Origin: an uncultured bacterium
GTDB lineage: Bacteria; Actinomycetota; Coriobacteriia; Coriobacteriales; Coriobacteriaceae
Assembly: GCA_905215725.1 (NCBI GenBank)
Contig: CAJMRD010000002.1
Span: 1-49,285, forward strand
Length of the DNA: 49,285 bases
Direction of reading: 5' to 3'
The position numbers were made by a program, and so were the translations under genes. Shown piece after piece: positions 40,711 through 47,500 of the stretch. Below the pieces are notes generated by a model that was not told where the DNA came from, did not search any database, and saw nothing but the letters and a program-made list of their open reading frames with translations. Position 1 is the first letter of the stretch; each line of letters opens with the position of its first letter.

Positions 40711-41571
40711 ATGGTTATCGACATGTTGGTCCATCCTATGCTCTACGACGAGATCTGTACGCCGGGTGATGAGCCTGATGGATTCGGTTTTTGGTCACGA
40801 GAATATGGTATGGGGCATATGGGCCCCATGGATTGGGATGAGCTCCAAGTCGAGATGGACGTCTGCGACGTGCAGAAGAGCGTGCTCATGCCGCTCGATG
40901 TAACCACGGCATGCGGAGGGCACTTTGGCACCAATGACCAGATTGCCATGCTGGTTGCCGCGCATCCCGATCGTCTGTGGGGATTTGCGAGCGTAGACCC
41001 GCAGGTGAGCGGTGCCGCAGACGAATTGGAGCGCGCCTTTACCGAGTTGGGGGCAAAGGGGCTTTGCCTGCATCCTGCAAAGCAGGGTTTTGCCCCCGAT
41101 GATGCTGTGGCCGAGCCGCTTTACGAGCTGTGCGAGCGCTATAACAAGCCGGTGGTTTTCCATGCCGGTATGTCTTGGGAGCCGGGCGCAGAGCTCTCGC
41201 GCAGTAACCCGCTTGCATTTGAGCACACAATCGCAACGCATCCAAATGTGCGCTTTAGTTTGACCCACTTTGGCTGGCCCTGGGTGCGCGAGACCGTGGC
41301 GATGCTGCTCAAGTATCCCAACTGCTACACGGACACCTCTATCACTTACATCGATTCGCCCGAGGAGATGATGCAGCGTCTTTTCACGGTCGATATGGGG
41401 CCGCTGTGGTATGAGCGCGCGCTATCGCATCAAGTGATGTTCGCCAGCAATACGCCGCGTTTCCGTGCGTTCAAACTCAAGCGGGCGCTCGATACCGTGT
41501 CCATGCGCGATGATGCGCGAGAAAGGCTCTACTGGGGTAATGCCCTGCGTTTTCTTGAAGGGGATGAGTGA
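40711..41571 (+). CDS. Amidohydrolase-2-family metal-dependent hydrolase
   Basis: A 286-residue TIM-barrel hydrolase of the amidohydrolase 2 family (PF04909, decarboxylase/lactonase type). LWGFASVDPQVSGAADELERAFTELGAKGLCLHP is the family core, followed by PVVFHAGMSWEPG, VRFSLTHFGWPW and FASNTPRF near the end. The usual N-terminal HxH reads DMLVHP, with only one histidine. Members include lactone hydrolases and decarboxylases. AAAGGAG precedes ATG 40711. The YjbQ gene starts 3 nt after its stop. Confidence 0.8.
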   Translation: MVIDMLVHPMLYDEICTPGDEPDGFGFWSREYGMGHMGPMDWDELQVEMDVCDVQKSVLMPLDVTTACGGHFGTNDQIAMLVAAHPDRLWGFASVDPQVSGAADELERAFTELGAKGLCLHPAKQGFAPDDAVAEPLYELCERYNKPVVFHAGMSWEPGAELSRSNPLAFEHTIATHPNVRFSLTHFGWPWVRETVAMLLKYPNCYTDTSITYIDSPEEMMQRLFTVDMGPLWYERALSHQVMFASNTPRFRAFKLKRALDTVSMRDDARERLYWGNALRFLEGDE

Positions 41572-41573
41572 AC

Positions 41574-42002
41574 ATGGTGACGCTCGAGACATTGAGCTAT
41601 CTATCGACTGCTCCGGACCAGTTCATCGATATTACCGAGGACGTGCACGCTGCCATCGAACGCAGTTCGGTGACGAATGGCTTGGCAGCAATTATTTTGT
41701 CGCATACGACCTGTGGAATCGTGGTAAACGAGGGACTGCCCTGCGTGGAGACGGATCTTATGGAGACGCTTGATCGCATCGCCCCACTCGATGCCCCCTA
41801 TGCGCATGCACACTTCCTGCCGAGCTATGGAGCCACCGGCAACAACTCCTGTGGGCATATCAAGAGCATGATTTGTGGAAACAGTTGCTTCTTTCCCGTC
41901 CAAGATGGCCACATCGTGTGTGGAGGTGCCCAGAACATCTATCTTGCGGAGTTTGACGGTCCGCAGAAGCGAAAAGTGTACGTCGAGGTGCTGGGGGAGT
42001 AA
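41574..42002 (+). CDS. YjbQ-family protein (UPF0047)
   Basis: A 142-residue protein of the YjbQ/UPF0047 family. LSHTTCGIVVNEG matches the family's HTT-x-x-x-x-x-NE block, and HIKSMICGNSCFFPVQDGHIVCGGAQNIYLAEFDGPQKRKV the C-terminal core. Some members show weak thiamine-phosphate synthase activity, but the true role is unknown. Its conservation between an amidohydrolase and a BtpA gene suggests a step in the same pathway. ATG 41574 is close to the preceding stop, so it is probably translationally coupled. Confidence 0.88.
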   Translation: MVTLETLSYLSTAPDQFIDITEDVHAAIERSSVTNGLAAIILSHTTCGIVVNEGLPCVETDLMETLDRIAPLDAPYAHAHFLPSYGATGNNSCGHIKSMICGNSCFFPVQDGHIVCGGAQNIYLAEFDGPQKRKVYVEVLGE

Positions 42003-42035
42003 CGTCCCCGCAATAACCCTATGAAGGAGCACGTT

Positions 42036-42845
42036 ATGTCGTTTCTAACCTCGATGTTCAAGACCGAAAAGCCGGTTATCGGAATGCTGCACCTGCGTCC
42101 TCTGCCGGGCGATCCACTGTATTACCCGGGCGGAAGCGTGTCGCAGGTCGTGGAAGCCGCCAAGCGCGATCTCGAAGCGTTGCAGCAGGGCGGTGTCGAT
42201 GGCATTTTGATTACCAATGAGCTCTCGATGCCCTATGAGCAGCACGTTTCTCCCTCAACCCTTGCATCGATGGGCTTTGTAATCGGGGCTCTGTCCCATG
42301 ATCTGTCGACTCCTTGGGGAGCTGAGGCTATTTACGATGGTGATGCCACAATCGAGCTGTGCGCTGCCGTCGACGCGCAGTTCACGCGCTGCAATTTTTG
42401 CGGTGCCTGGGCCGGTGATCTCGGGCTGATTAACCGAGATTTCGCGCACACCATGCGTCGCAAGGCGGCGCTGCGCCTGGACGACCTCAAGCTTTTTCAC
42501 TTCATCACGAGCGAGGGGGAGGTTTATCTCAACGACCGCACGACTGCGGACATTGCCGATTCACTTCTCTTTAATTGCCTACCGGATGCGATGGTCATCG
42601 GCGGTTCGGCTGCCGGTCGTGGCGCTTCGGGCGAGCTTGCCGATGAGGTCCGCGAGCGTGTTGGCGAAGTACCCGTGGTGTGTGGCACCGGTTGTCGCGA
42701 AAATACCGTGGCTGACGTATTTGCTCACTACGATGGCGCGTTTGTCGGCACGTGCTTAAAGCGCGACGGAAAGCTGGATGCCCCGGTCGATGTTGAGCGG
42801 GTAGCTCGTTTTATGGCTGCCGCTCGTACGGCGCGAGGGGAGTAG
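42036..42845 (+). CDS. BtpA/SgcQ-family TIM-barrel protein
   Basis: A 269-residue protein of the BtpA/SgcQ family. VIGMLHLRPLPGDPLY is the family start, GGVDGILITNELSMPY and CNFCGAWAGDLGLINRD are internal blocks, and DAMVIGGSAAGRGAS a phosphate-binding-like loop. BtpA was named for photosystem I assembly in cyanobacteria, but bacterial SgcQ-type members sit in sugar catabolic operons and have no proven activity. AAGGAG precedes ATG 42036. It is linked to FGGY kinase with a 6-nt gap. Confidence 0.88.
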   Translation: MSFLTSMFKTEKPVIGMLHLRPLPGDPLYYPGGSVSQVVEAAKRDLEALQQGGVDGILITNELSMPYEQHVSPSTLASMGFVIGALSHDLSTPWGAEAIYDGDATIELCAAVDAQFTRCNFCGAWAGDLGLINRDFAHTMRRKAALRLDDLKLFHFITSEGEVYLNDRTTADIADSLLFNCLPDAMVIGGSAAGRGASGELADEVRERVGEVPVVCGTGCRENTVADVFAHYDGAFVGTCLKRDGKLDAPVDVERVARFMAAARTARGE

Positions 42846-42851
42846 GCACCT

Positions 42852-44369
42852 ATGGCGTTCTATCTGGGTATTGATATTGGGACAAGCGCCTCTAAAGGCG
42901 TTTTAATCGATGATCGATGCGATATCGTTTGCCAAGCCTCTTGTGGACACGAGACGGACAACCCGTGTGACGGATGGTACCAGCATGATGCGGAGGCAGT
43001 TTGGTGGGGCGATTTTTGCCGCTTGTCGCGCGAGCTGGTGGCGCGATCGGGGGTTAACGCGGCACAGATCGGATGCGTGGGCCTTTCCGCATTGGGTTGC
43101 GACTGTGTGCCGGTCGATACCGAGTGCAACGCGCTGGCGCCCGCGATTTTGTATGGAGTCGATGCACGTTCGAAGCCGCAGATTGACGAGCTTCTTTCCG
43201 AATATGGGTCAGACCGCGCACGCGAGCTTTTCGGGCACGATCCCTGTTCGTCAGATATTGCTCCCAAGATCTTGTGGTTTAAGGAGAATATGCCCGAGGT
43301 GCACGAACGTGCTGCGAAGTTCCTGACGGCGTCGTCGTTTCTATGCGCAAAGTTGACGGGGCGTTTTACGGTGGACCGTTATTTGGCGGAGGATTTTCTT
43401 CCCCTATACGACCGCTACACCTGGAAGGTTGATGCTCGGGAATGTGCTCGTTTCTGCCGGCCTGACCAGATGGCGGAGGTAATGTCGGCTACCGATATTG
43501 CCGGGGTGATTACGCGGTGTGCGGCTGAGGCGACGGGGCTCGCGGCAGGGACACCTGTCTTAGTGGGAACGGGCGACTCTGGTGCCGAGGCCATTTCGAC
43601 GGGTGTATTCCGTCCCGGCGATATGATGGTTCAGTTGGGGAGTACGGCGTATTTCATCTACCTAGCTGATCATATGATCGATGATGCCCGCCTGTGGCCG
43701 GGGACGTTTATCATTCCCGGAACTTACGGGATCTGCGCGGGGACCAATACGGCGGGCGCACTCACATCGTGGCTGCGCCAAGAGCTGTATCGCGACGCCG
43801 TAGAGGCCGAGGGCCACGGTGGTCCCGATGCCTATTCGGTTATGGCGCATGATGCCGCCGATGTGGCGCCGGGTGCCGATGGGCTCCTGTGTCTGCCGTA
43901 CTTTGCGGGGGAGCGTACTCCGCTCAACGATCCCGAGGCGCGTGGCGTCTTCTTTGGCCTGACCGGAAGGCATACGCGAGCCCATATGGTTCGCGCCGCC
44001 TTGGAAGGCGTCGCGTATACCGTTGCATCCCATGTCGACATTATCGAGCGAGAGCATGGACTGCCAATTGGGCGCATTATGCTTGTCGGAGGTGGAACCA
44101 AGAATCCAGTTTGGATGCAGGCTATCGCCGACGTATGCGGGCGCGAGGTCTCGGTTGCCAAGGTTACGGTGGGCGCATGCTTCGGTGATGCCATCATGGC
44201 AGCTCTCGCAGGTGGCGCCTATGCATCATGGGATGAGCTCGCCCAAGTCCTTGGTGTTGCGCAAACAATCGTGCCCGATATGGCTGCCCACGAGTTATAT
44301 GCGTCGCGCCGTCATATCTTCGACGAATTGTATGCACGCAACCGTGATCTCATGCACGAATTGGTGTAA
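42852..44369 (+). CDS. FGGY-family carbohydrate kinase
   Basis: A 505-residue FGGY kinase (xylulokinase/YgcE-like). YLGIDIGTSASKGVLID is the N-terminal phosphate loop, VGTGDSGAEAISTGVF and GTNTAGALTSWLRQE lie in the second domain, and LPYFAGERTPLNDPEARGVFFGL with MLVGGGTKNPVWMQ complete the actin-like fold. Family members phosphorylate pentuloses, hexuloses, glycerol or polyols. It is the last gene of the cluster and could phosphorylate a sugar released by the preceding hydrolases. Substrate is not readable. Confidence 0.9.
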   Translation: MAFYLGIDIGTSASKGVLIDDRCDIVCQASCGHETDNPCDGWYQHDAEAVWWGDFCRLSRELVARSGVNAAQIGCVGLSALGCDCVPVDTECNALAPAILYGVDARSKPQIDELLSEYGSDRARELFGHDPCSSDIAPKILWFKENMPEVHERAAKFLTASSFLCAKLTGRFTVDRYLAEDFLPLYDRYTWKVDARECARFCRPDQMAEVMSATDIAGVITRCAAEATGLAAGTPVLVGTGDSGAEAISTGVFRPGDMMVQLGSTAYFIYLADHMIDDARLWPGTFIIPGTYGICAGTNTAGALTSWLRQELYRDAVEAEGHGGPDAYSVMAHDAADVAPGADGLLCLPYFAGERTPLNDPEARGVFFGLTGRHTRAHMVRAALEGVAYTVASHVDIIEREHGLPIGRIMLVGGGTKNPVWMQAIADVCGREVSVAKVTVGACFGDAIMAALAGGAYASWDELAQVLGVAQTIVPDMAAHELYASRRHIFDELYARNRDLMHELV

Positions 44370-44419
44370 TGCTGCCGAACTGTACTGCCTACCAATAGGG
44401 ACTGCGTTGTGCGATTCGC

Positions 44420-44437
44420 ATGCCCCGTGGCATTTTT
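44420..44437 (+). terminator. Short terminator at the end of the frl-like cluster
   Basis: ATGCC-CCGT-GGCAT followed by TTTTT lies 50 nt after the FGGY kinase stop, between it and the convergent tatD gene. The stem is only 5 bp, so confidence is moderate. Confidence 0.5.
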
Positions 44438-44448
44438 GCCCACAGGGA

Positions 44449-45231
44449 TTAGCGAAGGTCAAAAACAGAGTGCGCATTTGCTAAAACTACCGACTCGATG
44501 CGCTTTGCGTCACAGTTTTTGAGTGAGGCAATGCGTATCGAGGTCCTTGTGAGCGATCTGATGAGCGACTGTGCGCTTGTTTCTGTGTTTGGTTCGGCTG
44601 GTGAATCGGTCTCGAGCAGTAAACGATCGAGTGGGATCTGTCGGGCGTATTCGCGACCGCGCTTGGTGGCGAGCATCCGCTCGTTCACGGAAAAATAACA
44701 GCCCGCATTACGCGCGCGGACGAGTTCGTCCGAAGTACCGCTAAACCAGTGGAAGATGATAGCGGGGGAGTCGGGGTTTGGGATGAGTAGTCCATGCGAT
44801 TCGAGGACGTCCAGTACGGCTCCTGCCGAACGAACGTCGTGAATTGATATCACACGCCCGGTAAGAGGATGTTGCGCGAGAGCCTCGCAGAGCCGGTCAA
44901 GTGCCTGTGTTTGCAGCGGCTCGCTTCCGGCAAAGCGCGCAGAAAAGTCGAGTCCCACCTCGCCGATGTAGCGCTCTTGGGCTGCAACTTCGCAAAGCAG
45001 ATTGATTTCGGCAGGACCGCAGCGACCGTCGGCAAGCCACCAGGGGTGAAGCCCAATGCCGGCGATGATGCTTGGTTGGCGATGGGCGCGCTCGTTTGCG
45101 GCCGAAAAGTCACGTGGATCGACGCCGCAATCAAATAGGCCCAAGCCCAGTGCCGTCGCCTCATCGGCAACGGCGTCCGGGTGAGCCATCAAATCAAGAT
45201 GGCAGTGTGCATCAAATAACCGGGGCTCCAT
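44449..45231 (-). CDS. TatD-family metal-dependent hydrolase/DNase
   Basis: A 260-residue TatD-type TIM-barrel hydrolase. FDAHCHLD gives the HxH metal pair, YIGEVGLDFS the metal-binding glutamate, ISIHDV and FHWFSG further histidines and LLLETDSPAEP the aspartate. TatD proteins are Mg2+-dependent 3'-5' exonucleases linked to DNA repair and turnover. It starts 15 nt after the tcdA stop and shares its transcript. Confidence 0.88.
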   Translation of the reverse strand: MEPRLFDAHCHLDLMAHPDAVADEATALGLGLFDCGVDPRDFSAANERAHRQPSIIAGIGLHPWWLADGRCGPAEINLLCEVAAQERYIGEVGLDFSARFAGSEPLQTQALDRLCEALAQHPLTGRVISIHDVRSAGAVLDVLESHGLLIPNPDSPAIIFHWFSGTSDELVRARNAGCYFSVNERMLATKRGREYARQIPLDRLLLETDSPAEPNTETSAQSLIRSLTRTSIRIASLKNCDAKRIESVVLANAHSVFDLR

Positions 45232-45245
45232 CTCGGCGCACTCCG

Positions 45246-46040
45246 CTAGTCCAGGCGTTGGCCGTCGGCGCGCACACGCTCGGTGCCGCGTCCACTGATC
45301 TGGCGGATAACCTCGCCGGCAATCATCTGACCCATGATGGGCGGCATAAAACTAGCGGTACCCAACTCGGTACGCTCGTGGATGTTGGACGGGTCGCGGG
45401 GTTGGGTCTTAACCGATTCCTCGCAGCTAAACAGCACGTGCAGACTCTTGATTCCGCGCTTCTTACATTCTTTGCGCATGATGCGGCTCATGGGGTCGCG
45501 TACCGTATCGAAAATGTCGGCAAAGCGGAGGCACTCGGGATGGAGCTTGTTGGCCCCGCCCATGGAGCTAACCAAACGAATGTCGTGGTCCTGAGCATAT
45601 TTGGCAATGGTGAGCTTGGCCGAGATGGTGTCGATGGCGTCGACGACGTAGTCGAGCTTGCCGTCCGTCTGCTCCAAAACGCTCGCGAAGAACTCGTCGA
45701 TGTTGTCGCTCAGCAGGTATTCGGTGCGTTTGATAACGGTGGCGGTGGGATTGATGTCGTGGATCATGGCTTCCATAACATCGACCTTGCGCTTGCCGAT
45801 GGTGCTGTGAAAGGCGATAGCCTGGCGATTGATATTGCTGGGCGCGACGATGTCCTTGTCCAGAATGACGAAATGACCAATGCCGCCGCGGGCGAGTGCC
45901 TCGCAGCAGTTGGAGCCCACGCCTCCGCAGCCGAGCACCAACACCGTAGCATCGGCGAGCTTATCGAGTGCCTCGCGGCCCATGATGATCTCGAGCTTGG
46001 TGTCGCGTGTCTCGACGAGAGCGGCAGCGGTTTCGGTCAT
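45246..46040 (-). CDS. tcdA: tRNA threonylcarbamoyladenosine dehydratase (E1-like)
   Basis: A 264-residue ThiF/MoeB-fold enzyme of the TcdA/CsdL group, which cyclises t6A at position 37 of tRNAs reading ANN codons using ATP. VLVLGCGGVGSNCCEALARGG is the nucleotide-binding loop, DKDIVAPSNINRQAIA the adenylation site and VVDAIDTISAKL the conserved DxxD-like block. The end lacks the long MoeB/UBA tail. ATG 46040 sits 6 nt after GGAGG; ATG 46046 abuts the ribosome site and is rejected. Confidence 0.92.
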   Translation of the reverse strand: MTETAAALVETRDTKLEIIMGREALDKLADATVLVLGCGGVGSNCCEALARGGIGHFVILDKDIVAPSNINRQAIAFHSTIGKRKVDVMEAMIHDINPTATVIKRTEYLLSDNIDEFFASVLEQTDGKLDYVVDAIDTISAKLTIAKYAQDHDIRLVSSMGGANKLHPECLRFADIFDTVRDPMSRIMRKECKKRGIKSLHVLFSCEESVKTQPRDPSNIHERTELGTASFMPPIMGQMIAGEVIRQISGRGTERVRADGQRLD

Positions 46041-46126
46041 AGACATCCTCCGATGGGGAAGCGAATCGTGTTTTAGCTATCGCCATTATAGGTGTTATCG
46101 CGATTCCATTTGAGCCCTTGGGCTTG

Positions 46127-46155
46127 TTGAAATGGGATCGGGGTTCGCATAAGAT
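46127..46155 (+). promoter_or_regulatory. Promoter of a predicted small RNA
   Basis: TTGAAA (46127-46132), a 17-bp spacer and TAAGAT (46150-46155) form a good housekeeping promoter pointing away from tcdA, with a predicted start near 46162. A CCATTT/AAATGG dyad (46106-46135) overlaps the -35. Confidence 0.6.
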
Positions 46156-46161
46156 TGAAGC

Positions 46162-46258
46162 AGATGGCACCCGTTGCAGCGGGTTGGCCAACTCTAAAAC
46201 ACGTTTGTAGCGTGAGAAGTGGCCGTCTTCGCATTACGCGGAGGCGGCTATTTTTTTT
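46162..46258 (+). ncRNA. Candidate small RNA of about 96 nt
   Basis: Between the promoter at 46127-46155 and a strong terminator (gccgtcttcgc / gcggaggcggc, 46222-46248, then eight T within ten nt) there is no reading frame with a ribosome site. Predicted structure: hairpin ACCCG-N6-CGGGT near 46169-46184, then GGCCA...TGGCC enclosing CACG-N7-CGTG. The TGGCC arm overlaps the terminator stem, so an antiterminator-like alternative is possible. It matches no RNA family I can recognise. It could also be a terminated leader of the arsR gene 83 nt downstream. Confidence 0.5.
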
Positions 46259-46268
46259 GAGTACAAGA

Positions 46269-46306
46269 TTAGATAGTTAGACAAACATCTAAATATCGAG
46301 TATAGT
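46269..46306 (+). promoter_or_regulatory. Promoter and operator dyad of the sdpR/sdpI-like pair
   Basis: TTAGAC (46277-46282), 18 bp and TATAGT (46301-46306) form the promoter. A perfect dyad TTAGAT-N12-ATCTAA at 46269-46292 covers the -35 and spacer, as expected for autorepression by an ArsR-family protein. Confidence 0.6.
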
Positions 46307-46340
46307 GTGCGCGTCATGAGAGATGATGAGAGGAGGTCTT

Positions 46341-46619
46341 ATGCCGGGAGAGGGTTTTAAGGCGCTTGCCGATCCAACGCGACGGCGCATTTTGGAGTTG
46401 CTGCGCGAGGGCAATTGCACGGCGGGGGAGCTTGCCGAGCATTTCGATATCAGTAAGCCGTCGCTGAGCCATCACTTGGCGACGCTCAAAAACGCCGGGT
46501 TGGTGATCGACGAGCGCCATGGCCAAAACATCGTTTACAGCTTAAACACCACCGTCATGCAGGACTTGATCGGTTGGTTTATGGGCTTTACAAACACGGA
46601 AGGTGATAAGAATGAATAA
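46341..46619 (+). CDS. sdpR: ArsR-family repressor (SdpR-like)
   Basis: A 92-residue ArsR/SmtB-type winged-helix protein: FKALADPTRRRILELLREGNCTAGELAEHFDISKPSLSHHLATLKNAGLV contains the recognition helix. It lacks the CxC metal site of ArsR and resembles SdpR of Bacillus, which represses its own operon and is sequestered by the membrane protein SdpI. ATG 46341 follows gaggaggt; its end overlaps the sdpI-like start by 8 nt. Confidence 0.88.
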   Translation: MPGEGFKALADPTRRRILELLREGNCTAGELAEHFDISKPSLSHHLATLKNAGLVIDERHGQNIVYSLNTTVMQDLIGWFMGFTNTEGDKNE

Positions 46620-47316
46620 CGAAAACAAGGGCATTCACCCCACGGGGGTATCGTCGCGCGTGTGGATTGCGCTGGTCGCTCTGTGCGTCGCCAATGTCGT
46701 AGCGCACCTCATGGTGATGCCGAGCTTGCCTGCGCAGATTCCCACGCACTGGGGCGCGAACGGCGCCGTCGACGGTTGGGGTCCTAGCTGGATGGCCTCC
46801 GCGCTCGGCGTGCTGCCTCTGGCGCTTCTCGCAATGTTCTGCATGGTGCCGCGCATCGACCCCAAAGGTGAGGCATATCGAACCTCGGGCAAGTTCTACC
46901 AGGGCTTCGTAATCGCCTTCACCTTGTTCATGTGCGCCATAAGCTGGCTGGGAGAGCTTACGGTCTGGGGCGTGGTGCCGGCGGTCGGTTCGGTTAACGT
47001 GCTGATTTCCGGTGTTGTCGGTTTGCTGTTCATCGGCGTAGGCAACTACTTGCCGCGTGTGAAGCAGAACTATACGCTCGGTATCAAGACACCCTGGGCG
47101 CTTGCCGATCCCGAGAACTGGCGCCGTACGCAGCGTTTTGGCGGCGCCTGCTTTATGGTGCTGGGTATTGGCCTGATTGTGATGGGCGTGGCAGGCAGCG
47201 TGCTTTCGAGTGAAGTCGTCGCCGCGGTGATTGCGGCTCTGGCGTTTGGTTCGGTTGGAGCCGTCTACGTCTACTCGTATCTGTTGTGGCGCAAATCGCA
47301 GCGAGCCGCTCGTTAA
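46612..47316 (+). CDS. sdpI: SdpI-like membrane protein (DUF1648/SdpI)
   Basis: A 234-residue membrane protein with about six helices. LPAQIPTHWGANGAVDGWG is the DUF1648 motif and GNYLPRVKQNYTLGIKTPWALADPENWRRTQRFGG the SdpI motif. In Bacillus subtilis SdpI gives immunity to the SDP toxin and signals to SdpR. No sdpABC-type toxin genes are in the window, so it may protect against neighbours' peptides or respond to envelope stress. The overlap with the arsR-type gene shows tight coupling. Confidence 0.9.
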   Translation: MNNENKGIHPTGVSSRVWIALVALCVANVVAHLMVMPSLPAQIPTHWGANGAVDGWGPSWMASALGVLPLALLAMFCMVPRIDPKGEAYRTSGKFYQGFVIAFTLFMCAISWLGELTVWGVVPAVGSVNVLISGVVGLLFIGVGNYLPRVKQNYTLGIKTPWALADPENWRRTQRFGGACFMVLGIGLIVMGVAGSVLSSEVVAAVIAALAFGSVGAVYVYSYLLWRKSQRAAR

Positions 47317-47382
47317 GGTTGCGGAAAACTAGCGTACGCAGTTCATAGTATGTTCCGGGGGACTTTTCCCAGGTAGTATTAG

Positions 47383-47409
47383 GGGGTGTGGGCAACCATG
47401 CCCCTTTTT
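47383..47409 (+). terminator. Terminator of the sdpR/sdpI-like operon
   Basis: A 9-bp stem (ggggtgtgg / ccatgcccc, two wobbles) closed by a GCAA tetraloop and followed by TTTTT. Confidence 0.85.
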
Positions 47410-47500
47410 CGTTACGTTTCAGAGCTGGTTCCCTCATTTCGTTTCCACTAAAGCGAATCAAGAATAGGGAAACAGCAGGTAGAAAGGATAGAACAGGCAA

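Noticed and set aside
46162..46258. Known riboswitch or SRP/tmRNA at the small-RNA locus
   Set aside because: I compared it mentally with fluoride, preQ1, SAM and SRP RNA motifs and found no match; it is reported only as an orphan candidate.
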